A stretch of 64,000 nucleotides of DNA from Streptomyces sp. 71268 (GTDB taxonomy: Bacteria; Actinomycetota; Actinomycetes; Streptomycetales; Streptomycetaceae). This document shows positions 1 through 8,541 of this stretch, piece by piece (positions within the stretch are counted from its first letter, which is position 1; each line of letters opens with the position of its first letter). The notes beneath the pieces were generated by a model. It did no database searches. It was not told the DNA's origin and saw only the letters and a program-made list of their open reading frames with translations. The position numbers and the translations under genes are program-made. Where the stretch lies: the NCBI RefSeq assembly GCF_029392895.1, contig NZ_CP114200.1:2449001-2513000 (forward strand). The letters are read 5' to 3'.

Positions 1-385
1 CATGACCGGCGGCCTGTCGCACGAGTTGTCTCACGAGCCGCACCAGCTCGGCAGGCTCGAAGGGTTTCGCGAGGAACGCATCAACACCGGCAGACTGCCC
101 GCTGTCGACATCCGACTGCGTGCAAGCGCTGACGATGGCGAGGGGAAGGTGTCGAGTACGCACGCCATCCCGTAGTCGAGCAGCGGTCAGCAACCCGTTG
201 AGACGGGGCATCACCACGTCGAGGGTGACCACGTCGGGCCTTACGCGATGCACGATCTCCAGGCACTCGACACCATCAGCCGCGGTCACGACCTCGAACC
301 CCTCTAGCTCAAGGTTGACCCTGATTAGCTGCCGGATGACCTTGTTGTCGTCGACAACAAGGACCCGGCCGGACACGCCAGGCAC
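1..385 (-). CDS. Response regulator receiver-domain protein (partial, runs off left edge)
   Basis: Translating the minus strand from a GTG at 385 gives an open frame to the window edge with the pattern of a CheY-like receiver domain. Visible are the acidic pair in VLVVDDN, the phospho-acceptor Asp in VTLDVVMP, the switch Ser/Thr in AIVSAC, and the conserved Lys in FLAKPF. About 128 residues are seen, roughly one complete receiver domain, so a C-terminal output domain may lie beyond the edge, or this may be a stand-alone receiver. An alternative GTG at 376 is also in frame. The cognate kinase and output are not visible. The receiver family is clear; the role is unknown. Confidence 0.8.
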   Translation of the reverse strand, partial: MPGVSGRVLVVDDNKVIRQLIRVNLELEGFEVVTAADGVECLEIVHRVRPDVVTLDVVMPRLNGLLTAARLRDGVRTRHLPLAIVSACTQSDVDSGQSAGVDAFLAKPFEPAELVRLVRQLVRQAAGH

Positions 386-688
386 AACTCGAAGCGTAGG
401 CGTGCGACTCCGACTGCGTCCGGGTTTTGCCCACTTCCGCCACGTGCGGGGGACCTTTCAGCGAGGCTCCCCACGATCCGCGACGAATGCGCTACAAGCG
501 TGGGCCCGTCGTTCCGCTTCTCCCCGGCGCACCCTCCGCGGGTCCCCTGGACCCGCTGCTTGGGAGCGCCGGCTCGCTCCCCTCCCCCACCTCCTGCGGC
601 GCCCTGTGGAGGGCGCACGAAAGGCGTTCATGGCCACCCCTCATGAGCTGGTAGTGTTCTCTCCGTCGCCAAGCAAGACGGCGGACAC
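386..688. other. Intergenic region between response regulator and tRNA-Arg
   Basis: This stretch of about 300 bases has no convincing gene. It must contain the upstream region of the minus-strand receiver gene and of the plus-strand tRNA. A possible TA-rich hexamer lies around 650-655 before the tRNA, but no well-spaced partner element is evident. Confidence 0.4.
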
Positions 689-760
689 GCCCCCGTAGCT
701 CAGGGGATAGAGCAACGGCCTCCGGAGCCGTGTGCGCAGGTTCGAATCCTGCCGGGGGCA
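689..760 (+). tRNA. tRNA-Arg (anticodon CCG)
   Basis: A 72-nt cloverleaf: 7-bp acceptor stem GCCCCCG/CGGGGGC, D-arm with TAGCTCAGGGGATAGAGC, a 5-bp anticodon stem ACGGC/GCCGT around the loop CTCCGGA (anticodon CCG, reading CGG Arg codons), and a T-arm with GGTTCGAATCC. The discriminator base is A at 760 and CCA is not encoded. Apparent proteins on either strand here are artefacts of the tRNA sequence. Confidence 0.97.
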
Positions 761-793
761 CAGTGTGTAACTGTAGCTGTGCCAGTGTGACAA

Positions 794-829
794 GACCCCG
801 CCGCCAGCGGAAACGCTGGCGGCGGGGTC
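794..829 (+). terminator. Hairpin terminator after tRNA-Arg
   Basis: A perfect 16-bp stem (794-809 with 814-829) closes a GAAA tetraloop and is followed by CTTGTCTT. It lies 34 nt after the tRNA, as expected for its transcription terminator. Confidence 0.85.
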
Positions 830-1051
830 CTTGTCTTGGCCCAGACACACCTTCCAGAGCACGGACGAGAGCTTCGAGGGCATCGCCACGTATCGTGCCT
901 CGCGGCGGAGCCGACCAGCCCTGCGCTTTCCTGACCGTCATGCTGGCCTGCGGCCGAACCGTGAGTCGGCATGCGCCTGGGCGAACGTGAGCTTGTATAG
1001 CCTTCATTAATCGCCGGCCGCTAGCGGACAGACGAACCAGGTGGGGACCTC

Positions 1052-1666
1052 GTGGATGTGACCACACTCGCCGTTGCTCTCATCGGCGTCGGAGGAACAC
1101 TGGGTGGCACTTTGGGGGGCGCAGTGCTCAGCCAGCGGGCCAATCGGGAGCAGGATCAGCGTGCCGAACGCGAACGGGAGCGAGAGCGGCACGAGCAAGC
1201 GATACAGACCAGGCGGGACTTGTACGCCCGCCTGAACACCACCGCCCGCGCCTACCGGGTCGCCGCCCGAGACGCCGTGGAGGCGGCCAAGCGTGGTGAG
1301 GACATAGACCCGGCTCTCCTCGAAAGCGCAAAGGAAGCCTGGGCGGATGAGTACTCCCTAGCGCAGATGACACTGGCGAAGGACATCCTGGATGTGGCCT
1401 CGACCCTCAACAGGGCTCTGGGGCTCGGGTATGCGGTCGTCAAGCATCTGCCTGGCAGCCCCGACCCCGACGAGGCCTTTCGGCGGGCAGACGCATGGTT
1501 CAGCGGCCCACTGTCCGACGGTGTCTACCTGCTACGGGTCACACTGAGGCACGACCTGGGAGTCGAGGTTGACTCGGACTTCGAGCAGACACGGGCGCAA
1601 TTCCTCGCTGCGCTCGACAGTGCACGGGATGACCTCGCGCGCCACATGGCCGCAAGCGGAACCTGA
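1052..1666 (+). CDS. Hypothetical protein with N-terminal membrane anchor and charged coil
   Basis: A 204-residue protein of unknown function. A GTG start at 1052 gives an N-terminal hydrophobic, Gly-rich segment (residues about 4-26), followed by a strongly charged Arg/Glu-rich stretch (about 28-50) likely to be helical or coiled coil, then a mixed helical soluble region to the end. This looks like a single-pass membrane-anchored cytoplasmic protein. It stands alone, with the tRNA terminator upstream and more than 200 nt before the next gene on the other strand. Codon usage fits a real gene. I do not recognise a named family. Confidence 0.75.
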   Translation: MDVTTLAVALIGVGGTLGGTLGGAVLSQRANREQDQRAERERERERHEQAIQTRRDLYARLNTTARAYRVAARDAVEAAKRGEDIDPALLESAKEAWADEYSLAQMTLAKDILDVASTLNRALGLGYAVVKHLPGSPDPDEAFRRADAWFSGPLSDGVYLLRVTLRHDLGVEVDSDFEQTRAQFLAALDSARDDLARHMAASGT

Positions 1667-1889
1667 TCGGCCGGATCATCCGCCTGATCTCATGGCCGGA
1701 CAGCACACGTGACGCAGCCTCGGGTGGCGGCGCCGGGGCACTGGTGGCCGTCCGCGGTGAGAGCCGCCACTCGACTGTTGCGCGATACATAGGACGACGG
1801 GCCCCGGCGCAAGCCAGCTGGCGACGCGCCTCACACGCTCATGCACAAGGGGAAACCGCCCTGCGGGCTCCCTACGCCAGGCACTCCCC

Positions 1890-2381
1890 TCACTCCTCCC
1901 CCGACTCCTTCGCCGTCCCCCCACGCGACCACGTCAGGCCCTCCATCTGTTCGATGCTCTGGTTGAACTCGATGAGGAGGCTGACGAACTGCTCGGTTTT
2001 CTCTTCCGACCAGCCCGTGACCTCGATGAGGCGGGTGGTGCCGGCGCGGCTGATGGTGCGGTCGGCCTCCAGGCGGTCGAGGCCGAGGGGGGTGGGGCGG
2101 AATTTGCGGGCCATGCCGCCGGCGGGGTCGGGGATGCGTTCGACCAGGCCGTTTTTGAGCATGGCGCTGACCTGGCGGTTGATGGTGGAGACGTCGACGT
2201 GGAAGGTCTGCGCCAGCTCCTTGAGGGTGAGTGGGTCGCCGGCTTCGAGGCGGGTCAGGAGGACGTAGGCGGAGCGGTCCAGGCTCTGGCCGATGCGGGG
2301 GCCGCGTGAGGCGACGAAGTGGCGGGAGAGGAGGGTCATCTCCCGCTCCAGGTCGCTCAGCCGTTGCTCTTGGTCGCTCAT
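1890..2381 (-). CDS. MarR-family transcriptional regulator
   Basis: A 163-residue protein with the MarR winged-helix layout: an N-terminal helix, then LTLKELAQTFHVDVSTINRQ as the helix-turn-helix (residues about 51-70), then the wing with a GMARKFRPTPLG pattern, and a C-terminal dimerisation helix. MarR proteins typically repress a divergent transporter or enzyme and release DNA on ligand binding. This gene is divergent from an MFS exporter and an SDR, with repeat elements in the 292-nt gap, so it probably controls both and itself. ATG start. Confidence 0.9.
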   Translation of the reverse strand: MSDQEQRLSDLEREMTLLSRHFVASRGPRIGQSLDRSAYVLLTRLEAGDPLTLKELAQTFHVDVSTINRQVSAMLKNGLVERIPDPAGGMARKFRPTPLGLDRLEADRTISRAGTTRLIEVTGWSEEKTEQFVSLLIEFNQSIEQMEGLTWSRGGTAKESGEE

Positions 2382-2470
2382 GACCTCGGTTGCCCTCTGT
2401 TTCGTCCCGGTTCGGTTCGCTCACCTCATCATCGCTGATGGGCTCACGATGTCGGGAGCACCGCCGACCA

Positions 2471-2512
2471 TCGTTGTGCATTATGCATATTGTGTGTACT
2501 GTGCATATTGAG
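2471..2512. promoter_or_regulatory. Candidate MarR operator/promoter region
   Basis: An AT-rich island in very GC-rich DNA. It has an 8-bp palindrome TATGCATA (2482-2489) and a direct repeat TGCATATTG at 2484-2492 and 2502-2510, 18 bp apart. Placement between the divergent MarR and MFS genes fits a regulator binding region overlapping a promoter. No experimental support is available. Confidence 0.5.
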
Positions 2513-2673
2513 GGTTGCGTGCGGAGTGCCGAGCGGGTCTATCGGGTGTGTCCGGCGGCCGTGGCTCGGACTCGATGCGCGGGCCCGGCTCCGTGCCCGA
2601 GCCCGTAACCGAACCCCTCCCTCACCCATCAGCGCGCCCATGGCGGCGCCCCTGCGCGCAAGGAGTCCCAACG

Positions 2674-4161
2674 TTGTCAGCCACCTCTCCCCGTACGGTG
2701 GGGCCGGGCGTCGTGACGGGTGTGATCGCGTTGAGCGGTGTCGTCGTGTCGCTCATGCAGACGCTCGTCGTGCCGATCATTCCGCAGCTCCCGCGCCTGC
2801 TGGACGCCGAGCCGTCCGACGCGTCCTGGGTGATCACCGCCACGTTGCTCGCGGCGGCCGTGGTCACGCCGATCGCGGGGCGGCTCGGTGACATGTACGG
2901 CAAGCGCAAGGTGCTCGTCGGCAGTCTCGTGTCGCTGGTCGCGGGTTCCGTGTTGTGTGCCGTGTCCGATGCGCTGATACCGGTGATCGTCGGGCGGGTG
3001 TTGCAGGGGCTGGCCACCGGGGTGATCCCGGTGGGCATCAGCATGTTGCGGGATGTGTTGCCCGCGCAGCGGGTCGGTGGGGCCGTGGCGTTGGTCAGCG
3101 CGAGTTTGGGGGTGGGCGGGGCGATCGGGTTGCCGCTGTCCGCCGCCATCGTCGAGAACGCCGACTGGCACGTGTTGTTCTGGCTGGCCGCAGGGCTGGG
3201 GGCGGCGTGCCTGGCGCTGGTGGTCACGCTGTTGCCGGCGCCGCCGAGCCGGGCGGCCGAGCGGTTCGACACCGTGGGGGCGATCGGGCTCGCGGCAGGG
3301 TTGGTGCTGCTGTTGCTGCCGGTGACCAAGGGTGGCGACTGGGGGTGGACGAGCGGTAGCACACTCGGGTTGTTCGCGGGTGGCGTCGTGGTGCTGGTGT
3401 TGTGGGCGGCGTACGAGGTGCGGGTGGCGCAGCCGTTGGTGGATCTGCGGGTCACTGTGCGGCGGCCCGTGTTGTTCACCAACCTGGCCTCGATCCTGGT
3501 CGGCTTCGCCATGTACGCGATGTCGCTGACCCTGCCGCAGTTGCTCCAGTCGCCGGAGGCCACGGGGTACGGGCTCGGGCAGTCCACGCTCATGGCGGGG
3601 CTCGCGCTGGCGCCCGGTGGGCTGGTGATGATGGCCCTGTCGCCGGTCTCCACCCGGATCACCGCCCGGCACGGGGCCCGTACCTCGCTGCTGATCGGCG
3701 TCGCCGTCATCGGCCTCGGGTACGCGGTGGGCCTCTTCCTGATGGCCGAGGTGTGGCAGATCGTCCTGACGGCGGTGATCGTCAGTGGCGGTGTCGGCAT
3801 CGCGTACGCCGCGATGCCCGCGCTGATCATGGACGCCGTGCCGGTGACCGAGACGGCGTCGGCCAACGGGGTCAACGCGCTCATGCGCTCGATCGGCACC
3901 TCCACCTCCAGCGCGGTCATGGCCGCGATCCTGGCGAACATGACGCTGCGCCTCGGGCCGGTCGAGGTGCCGACCGAGGACGGGTTCCGGGTCACGTACG
4001 TCGTCGCCATGGCCGCCGCGGCGGTCGGGTTGCTGCTCACCCTGGCCATCCCGCGCGCCGTCCGCGCCTCCGGTGCCACTGGCGCCACCGCCACCGCCCC
4101 GCAGGCTCCGCGTTCGGCCCCGGCCGATCTCCCGAGCAGCAACACCACCGAGACCCGCTGA
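2674..4161 (+). CDS. MFS drug/metabolite exporter (DHA2-like)
   Basis: A 495-residue multi-pass transporter. The start chosen is TTG 2674, which has AAGGAG at 2660-2665 eight nt upstream. Longer in-frame starts add a basic, low-complexity N-terminus with no membrane character. The motif A loop (GRLGDMYGKRK, about residues 66-78) and a motif-C-like helix (VGRVLQGLATGVIPVG) identify the major facilitator superfamily, and length and spacing suggest the 14-helix DHA2 branch of proton-coupled exporters. It is followed by an SDR 34 nt downstream, and MarR is divergent. Substrate unknown. Confidence 0.9.
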   Translation: MSATSPRTVGPGVVTGVIALSGVVVSLMQTLVVPIIPQLPRLLDAEPSDASWVITATLLAAAVVTPIAGRLGDMYGKRKVLVGSLVSLVAGSVLCAVSDALIPVIVGRVLQGLATGVIPVGISMLRDVLPAQRVGGAVALVSASLGVGGAIGLPLSAAIVENADWHVLFWLAAGLGAACLALVVTLLPAPPSRAAERFDTVGAIGLAAGLVLLLLPVTKGGDWGWTSGSTLGLFAGGVVVLVLWAAYEVRVAQPLVDLRVTVRRPVLFTNLASILVGFAMYAMSLTLPQLLQSPEATGYGLGQSTLMAGLALAPGGLVMMALSPVSTRITARHGARTSLLIGVAVIGLGYAVGLFLMAEVWQIVLTAVIVSGGVGIAYAAMPALIMDAVPVTETASANGVNALMRSIGTSTSSAVMAAILANMTLRLGPVEVPTEDGFRVTYVVAMAAAAVGLLLTLAIPRAVRASGATGATATAPQAPRSAPADLPSSNTTETR

Positions 4162-4195
4162 CCCGCCCCGTACGACGGAAGGATTGTTACGCGTC

Positions 4196-5041
4196 ATGGA
4201 ACATCTCAAGGACAAGGGCAAGGACAACGAGAACCCCACCGGTGAGGGCCGGTTGGCCGGCAAGGTCGCGGTCGTCACCGGGGCGGGGAGCGGGATCGGG
4301 CGGGCCGCCGCCGTGTTGATGAGCCGGCAGGGGGCCCGGGTCGTGGTCGCCGACTACGACGAGCCCGGCGCGCGGGAGACGGCGGAACTCGTGGTGGCAT
4401 CGGGTGGGCGAGCGTTGCCGGTCACCGTGGACGTGACCGACGAGGGCTCCGTCGCCGCCATGGTGGACGCGGCCGTCGGCGAGTACGGGGCGCTGCACGT
4501 GCTCTGCAACCACGTCGGCGGGACCGATCCGCGCAAGGATCTGGACCTGTTGCGCATGGACATGGACGAGTTCGGTCGGGCCGTTGACCGTAACGTGCGC
4601 AGCACGCTGTGGGGAGCGCGGTACGCCGTGCCGCACATGATCCGCGCCGGCGGCGGCTCCATCATCAACACGGCCTCCGTCGCTGCGCTGGTGGGCGACG
4701 TGTTGCAGACCTCGTACGGCGCCGTCAAGGCGGCGGTGGTCAGCATCACGAAGTCGATCGCCGTCCAGTACGGGCCGCACAACGTGCGCTGCAACGCGAT
4801 CGCTCCGGGCGCCGTCATGACCCCCGCCCTGGAGCAGAACCTGCCCGTGGACGTCATCGACTCCCTGAAGCGGGGCAACGCGCTGCCGTACCTGGGCGCT
4901 CCGGAGGACATCGGACACACCATGGTGTTCCTCGCCTCCGACGAGTCCCGCTATCTGACCGGTCAACTGCTTGTTGTGGACGGCGGTATGACCATGCAGT
5001 CCTCGGCCGCGCCGGGGCGGCGCGCCATGCTGCCCGGGTAG
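4196..5041 (+). CDS. Short-chain dehydrogenase/reductase
   Basis: A 281-residue classical SDR. The start is ATG 4196, with GGAAGGA at 4177-4183; extending further upstream would overlap the MFS gene. Visible are the NAD(P) motif TGAGSGIG (about residues 27-34), an Asp after beta-2 (VADYDE) suggesting NAD preference, and the catalytic set Ser161-Tyr174-Lys178. The usual NNAG motif reads NHVGG, a notable variation. The C-terminus has the standard GQLLVVDGG segment. It is probably cotranscribed with the MFS gene, so it may act on the same compound the transporter exports. Substrate unknown. Confidence 0.9.
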   Translation: MEHLKDKGKDNENPTGEGRLAGKVAVVTGAGSGIGRAAAVLMSRQGARVVVADYDEPGARETAELVVASGGRALPVTVDVTDEGSVAAMVDAAVGEYGALHVLCNHVGGTDPRKDLDLLRMDMDEFGRAVDRNVRSTLWGARYAVPHMIRAGGGSIINTASVAALVGDVLQTSYGAVKAAVVSITKSIAVQYGPHNVRCNAIAPGAVMTPALEQNLPVDVIDSLKRGNALPYLGAPEDIGHTMVFLASDESRYLTGQLLVVDGGMTMQSSAAPGRRAMLPG

Positions 5042-5157
5042 CGGGGGCGGAGGTGCGGTGAGGGCTCCGGGGGCGGTGAGAGTGGCGTACGGAGCCGTCG
5101 GTCGGCGGCGTACGGGGTGGTGGGCCGGCGGCGTACCGGGCGGTGCGGCGGGCGAGC

Positions 5158-5186
5158 GCGGACCGCTGCGGGTGCCTACGTAGAGT
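5158..5186 (+). promoter_or_regulatory. Candidate promoter for AAA+ gene (possibly leaderless)
   Basis: A TAGAGT hexamer at 5181-5186 ends seven nt before ATG 5194, the spacing seen for -10 elements of leaderless actinobacterial genes. A weak -35-like GCGGAC lies about 17 nt upstream. A short AGGG between them could still act as a ribosome site. Confidence 0.45.
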
Positions 5187-5193
5187 AGGGCTC

Positions 5194-6642
5194 ATGTCCG
5201 AGGACACTCCCCTGATACAGAGCATGCGCGCGGCCGTGCGGGCCACGCCCGGTGATGTCGCGTTGCGGCTGCACCTCGCCGAGTTGTTGCTCGACGCTGG
5301 GCAGGCGGCCGGTGCCGTGGCCGAGGTCGCCGTGGCCCTGCAGCACGCGCCGGATCACGCGCAGGCGCGCGAACTCATGGCCCGCGCCATCGCCCCGCCG
5401 CCGCCCGCTCCGCCGCAGGTCGCGGCCACGGCGTCGGCCCCGGCGCCGGCCGGGACCGGTGCCGGGCCCGCCCAGGGGGCGCAGTGGTCCACCGCGGACG
5501 CGGGCACGCACACGGGCGCGGGCGCGAGCCCCACCACCGGCGCCCAGCCCGCCACGGGCGCGGGCACGCCCGCCGGCGCGAGCCCCACCCCGGACACGGG
5601 CCAGGCCACGGACGCCAGCCAGACCACGAACACCGGCGCCCCGCGCGGCGGGTTCGACTGGCAGGCGGCCGAGAACGAGGTCGGCGACGTCGTACCGCCG
5701 CGCTTCGTGGAGGCGCCGCTGACCGTGGACGGCAGCGGGGACCCGGGCGACGCCGACGCGTGGGAGGTGGCCGCGCCCGGGACGGTGCGGCTGGCCGACG
5801 TCGGCGGGATGCAGGACGTGAAGGAGCGGCTTGAGGCCGCGTTCCTGGCCCCGTTGCGCAACCCGGAGCTGCGCAAGCTGTACGGAAAGAGCCTGCGCGG
5901 CGGGCTGTTGTTGTACGGGCCGCCCGGGTGCGGCAAGACGTTCATCGCGCGGGCCGTCGCCGGGGAGCTGGGGGCCAACTTCCTGTCGGTCTCGGTCAAC
6001 GACGTGCTGGACATGTGGATCGGCAACTCCGAGCGCAACATGCACGAGATCTTCCAGACGGCCCGCCGGCAGGCGCCGTGCGTGGTGTTCCTGGACGAGT
6101 TGGACGCGCTCGGCGGCAAGCGCAGCCGTACGCAGCACTCCGGGATGCGGAACACGGTCAACCAGTTGCTGACCGAGCTGGACGGGGTGGACGCCACCGC
6201 GAACGAGGGCGTGTTCGTGCTCGCCGCCACCAACGTGCCCTGGGACGTGGACATCGCGCTGCGCCGGCCCGGGCGCCTGGACCGTACGCTCCTCGTCCTG
6301 CCGCCCGACGCGCCGGCGCGCGAGGCCATCCTACGCTACCACCTCAAGGACCGGCCCATCGAGTCCGTCGACCTGGGCAAGCTCGTCAAGATCACGGACG
6401 GCCTGTCCGGCGCCGACCTGGCCCACGTGTGCGAGGCGGCGGCCGAGCACGCGCTGCTCGACTCGGCCCGTACCGGCACCGTGCGCCTGATCAACATGGC
6501 GGACCTGCTGCGCGCGGCCAAGGCCGTGGCGCCCTCGACGGAGCCGTGGTTCGCGACGGCGCGCAACGTGGCGATGTACGCCAACGAGGGCGGGACGTAC
6601 GACGACCTGGTCGCCTACCTGAAGCGGAAGCGCAAGCTGTGA
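5194..6642 (+). CDS. AAA+ ATPase with N-terminal TPR-like region
   Basis: A 482-residue protein. Residues about 1-65 form TPR-like helices, residues about 70-155 are a Pro/Ala/Thr/Gly-rich flexible linker with repeated TGAG/TGA units, and residues about 195-470 are one classical AAA+ domain. The Walker A is GPPGCGKT (Lys248), the Walker B is VVFLDELDAL (Asp301, Glu302), and the second region of homology contains RRPGRLDR with arginine-finger candidates. The AAA+ module resembles the Cdc48/FtsH/ARC class, but with a single ring domain and no protease domain. Its stop overlaps the start of the next TPR membrane protein, so the two probably work together, perhaps as an unfoldase or remodelling factor recruited to the membrane. 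The ATPase call is certain; the substrate is unknown. Confidence 0.9.
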   Translation: MSEDTPLIQSMRAAVRATPGDVALRLHLAELLLDAGQAAGAVAEVAVALQHAPDHAQARELMARAIAPPPPAPPQVAATASAPAPAGTGAGPAQGAQWSTADAGTHTGAGASPTTGAQPATGAGTPAGASPTPDTGQATDASQTTNTGAPRGGFDWQAAENEVGDVVPPRFVEAPLTVDGSGDPGDADAWEVAAPGTVRLADVGGMQDVKERLEAAFLAPLRNPELRKLYGKSLRGGLLLYGPPGCGKTFIARAVAGELGANFLSVSVNDVLDMWIGNSERNMHEIFQTARRQAPCVVFLDELDALGGKRSRTQHSGMRNTVNQLLTELDGVDATANEGVFVLAATNVPWDVDIALRRPGRLDRTLLVLPPDAPAREAILRYHLKDRPIESVDLGKLVKITDGLSGADLAHVCEAAAEHALLDSARTGTVRLINMADLLRAAKAVAPSTEPWFATARNVAMYANEGGTYDDLVAYLKRKRKL

Positions 6643-7706
6643 CGACCGAGCATCCGTTGACGGCACAGGCCGGCGCCCTCATCGAACTCGAACGGTACGA
6701 CGACGCCAAGGCGTTGCTGGCGCGGCGGCTCGCCGAGGACCCCACCGACGTACGGGCCTGGACCCGGCTCGGCCGGTGTCACCAGGGCACGAAGGACCAC
6801 GCGGAGGCGCTGCGCGCGACGGACGAGGCGCTGGCCATCGCCCCCGAGGACTACAACGCGATGCTGCTGCGGGCGTACGTGCTGCGCAGCCTGCACCGGT
6901 GGGAGGAGGCGCAGCAGGCGGCGCGGGCTGCGATCGGCCTCAACTCCGAGTACTTCGCCGCGTACTCGCTGCTGGCCGAGTTGCTGTTCCTCCCGCCGCG
7001 CCAGGAGACCTGGCAGGAGGCGGTCGAGCTGGCCAGGGAGGCGGTGCGCCTCGGTCCCGAAGAGGTCAGTGCGTACATGACGCTGTGGAAGGTCGCCGCC
7101 GTCGCGCACGACACGGAGTGGATGGACCAGATCGAGCGGCGCATCCTGCAACTCGATCCGACGCATTCGCTCGCCCTGGAGAAGCAGACGGCCAAGGCCG
7201 CGAACGCGCCCGGCGTGCGGGCGGCCGACGCCGCCGAGATGTACGCCGGCGCGCTGGCCACCGCGCCCACCTCCTCGTCCCTGAGCTACGGCCTGGACCG
7301 CGCCACGTACCGGCTGCTGCGCGGCACCCGGTGGCTCGCGCTGATCTGCCTGGTGTGCGCGGGCGCGATGGTCAACCTGTTCCCGGAGGAGGGCGAGGCG
7401 CCGGAGTTGCCGGTGCCGATCGGTACCCGGCTGTGGGTGCTGGTGGTGATGGCGGCCATCTGGGCGTTCGGGGCCTTCCGGCGCTACCGGCGGTTGCGCG
7501 CCGGCGTGCAGCTCAACGTGCGCTCCGTGTTGCGGCGCGGCACCTGGTCCCGGATCGTCCTCGCGCAGGCGGCGCTGGCGCTGCTGTGCGGGCTGCTGAT
7601 CGCGGAGGTGCCGTGGACGGAGCGTACGGTGCCGCAGATGTTGTTCTGGGTGGGCCTCGCGCCGACGGCCGCCACGATCTGGTTCGACCGGAAGAAGGCG
7701 AAGTGA
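6639..7706 (+). CDS. TPR-repeat membrane protein
   Basis: A 355-residue protein whose GTG start overlaps the AAA+ stop codon (GTGA, 6639-6642), indicating translational coupling. Residues about 5-190 contain tandem tetratricopeptide repeats, recognisable as repeated A..L..R....A..A...A..L.P patterns. The C-terminal third has three or so hydrophobic segments (about 225-245, 260-278, 300-345), with a basic cytoplasmic patch between them. Likely an inner-membrane protein that displays a TPR platform in the cytoplasm, plausibly docking the upstream ATPase or its substrates. Function otherwise unknown. Confidence 0.85.
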   Translation: MTTEHPLTAQAGALIELERYDDAKALLARRLAEDPTDVRAWTRLGRCHQGTKDHAEALRATDEALAIAPEDYNAMLLRAYVLRSLHRWEEAQQAARAAIGLNSEYFAAYSLLAELLFLPPRQETWQEAVELAREAVRLGPEEVSAYMTLWKVAAVAHDTEWMDQIERRILQLDPTHSLALEKQTAKAANAPGVRAADAAEMYAGALATAPTSSSLSYGLDRATYRLLRGTRWLALICLVCAGAMVNLFPEEGEAPELPVPIGTRLWVLVVMAAIWAFGAFRRYRRLRAGVQLNVRSVLRRGTWSRIVLAQAALALLCGLLIAEVPWTERTVPQMLFWVGLAPTAATIWFDRKKAK

Positions 7707-7836
7707 GGGACCGCCGCGCTGGCTGAGCGGGGCTGCGGGAGGCTGGCCCGCGTTGGGTGGTCGGACGCGGCTAGTTGGGCCTGTCCGGCGGTTCTTGTCG
7801 GCGAGTACGGGGTGGCGCCATGAGCGAACACCGGCC

Positions 7837-8430
7837 CTAGCGGAGGACCTGCTCGATGTGGTGGTCGAGGACGCGTTGGGCGGCTTCCGAGGTGCGGTAG
7901 CCGAGGGCGATGTCCACGCCGAGGCTGGTGGCGAGGGACCAGCAGATGTCGGCGTCGGTACGTCCCTCGTCGTGCCGCTCGCTGCCCCGCTCCTCCCGGG
8001 CCGCCCGGATGAGGTCGGCGGTGAAGGTGAGCAACTCGTCGTCGCCCGGTGCCAGGAGCTTGGCCGTCGTCGGATCGGAGACCGCCCGGCCCGCGGTCAC
8101 CAGCGCGAAGCGCATCAGCCGCGAGCTCTCCGCGGCCGGGCTGACCAGGGCGTACAGGCAGGCGCGGAGGATGGCCTCCGGGCTGGTCGTGTCGGCGGCC
8201 GTGACCGCGCTTTCAATGGTGGTGTTCACGGCCCGTGCGGCTCGGTCGAGGGCGTCGCGGATCAGGGCCTGCATCGAGGAGTAGTAGTGCTGGACCTGGC
8301 CCATGGAGACGCCCGCCTCCTCTGCCACCTTGCGTAGCGACACCTGCTCGATGCCGCCGCGTGCGGCCAGCGACCAGACGGCCTCGACGAGGCGCGTCCT
8401 GCGCGCTTCGTGATCCACGATCTTCGGCAC
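7837..8430 (-). CDS. TetR-family transcriptional regulator
   Basis: A 197-residue TetR-type protein. GTG 8430 is chosen because GAGGAAGG lies about 10 nt upstream and the protein then begins just before the HTH; a longer frame exists but would run through the palindromic operator. The N-terminal HTH (VSLRKVAEEAGVSMGQVQHYY, in two parts around residues 30-50) is typical, and the C-terminal helical ligand domain follows. It is divergent from a small membrane protein gene, with a near-perfect palindrome between them that it probably binds. Confidence 0.9.
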   Translation of the reverse strand: MPKIVDHEARRTRLVEAVWSLAARGGIEQVSLRKVAEEAGVSMGQVQHYYSSMQALIRDALDRAARAVNTTIESAVTAADTTSPEAILRACLYALVSPAAESSRLMRFALVTAGRAVSDPTTAKLLAPGDDELLTFTADLIRAAREERGSERHDEGRTDADICWSLATSLGVDIALGYRTSEAAQRVLDHHIEQVLR

Positions 8431-8490
8431 GACGCCGCCACCTTCCTCGCCACCTTCACCATGCGATCGCATTGCGAAACCGGATGCCGT

Positions 8491-8520
8491 CCGTTTACAG
8501 TGCAAGTGCATGGTAAACGG
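8491..8520. promoter_or_regulatory. Palindromic operator, likely for the adjacent TetR
   Basis: A 30-bp inverted repeat: CCGTTTAC (8491-8498) is exactly mirrored by GTAAACGG (8513-8520), and an inner TGCA..TGCA adds four pairs, so 12 of 15 positions pair. It ends 21 nt before ATG 8542 and lies upstream of the TetR start, the standard position for auto- and divergent repression. Confidence 0.75.
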
Positions 8521-8541
8521 CACCAGGCCGAGGAGAAACCC

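Noticed and set aside
689..760. tRNA-Arg as an attachment site for an integrated element
   Set aside because: No second copy of the tRNA 3' end, no integrase and no excisionase gene were seen nearby.
492..1067. Minus-strand open frames crossing the tRNA, with segments resembling annotated hypothetical proteins
   Set aside because: The similarity comes from the antisense of the tRNA and its flanks; the tRNA and its terminator explain the sequence.
2515..2673. Longer N-terminus for the MFS transporter
   Set aside because: The extra 53 codons give a basic low-complexity peptide, overlap the likely promoter region, and TTG 2674 has a well-placed ribosome site.
5928..6638. Upstream extension of the TPR membrane protein frame
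   Set aside because: It lies wholly inside the AAA+ gene in another frame and encodes Arg/Gly-rich sequence; GTG 6639 with a stop/start overlap is the natural start.
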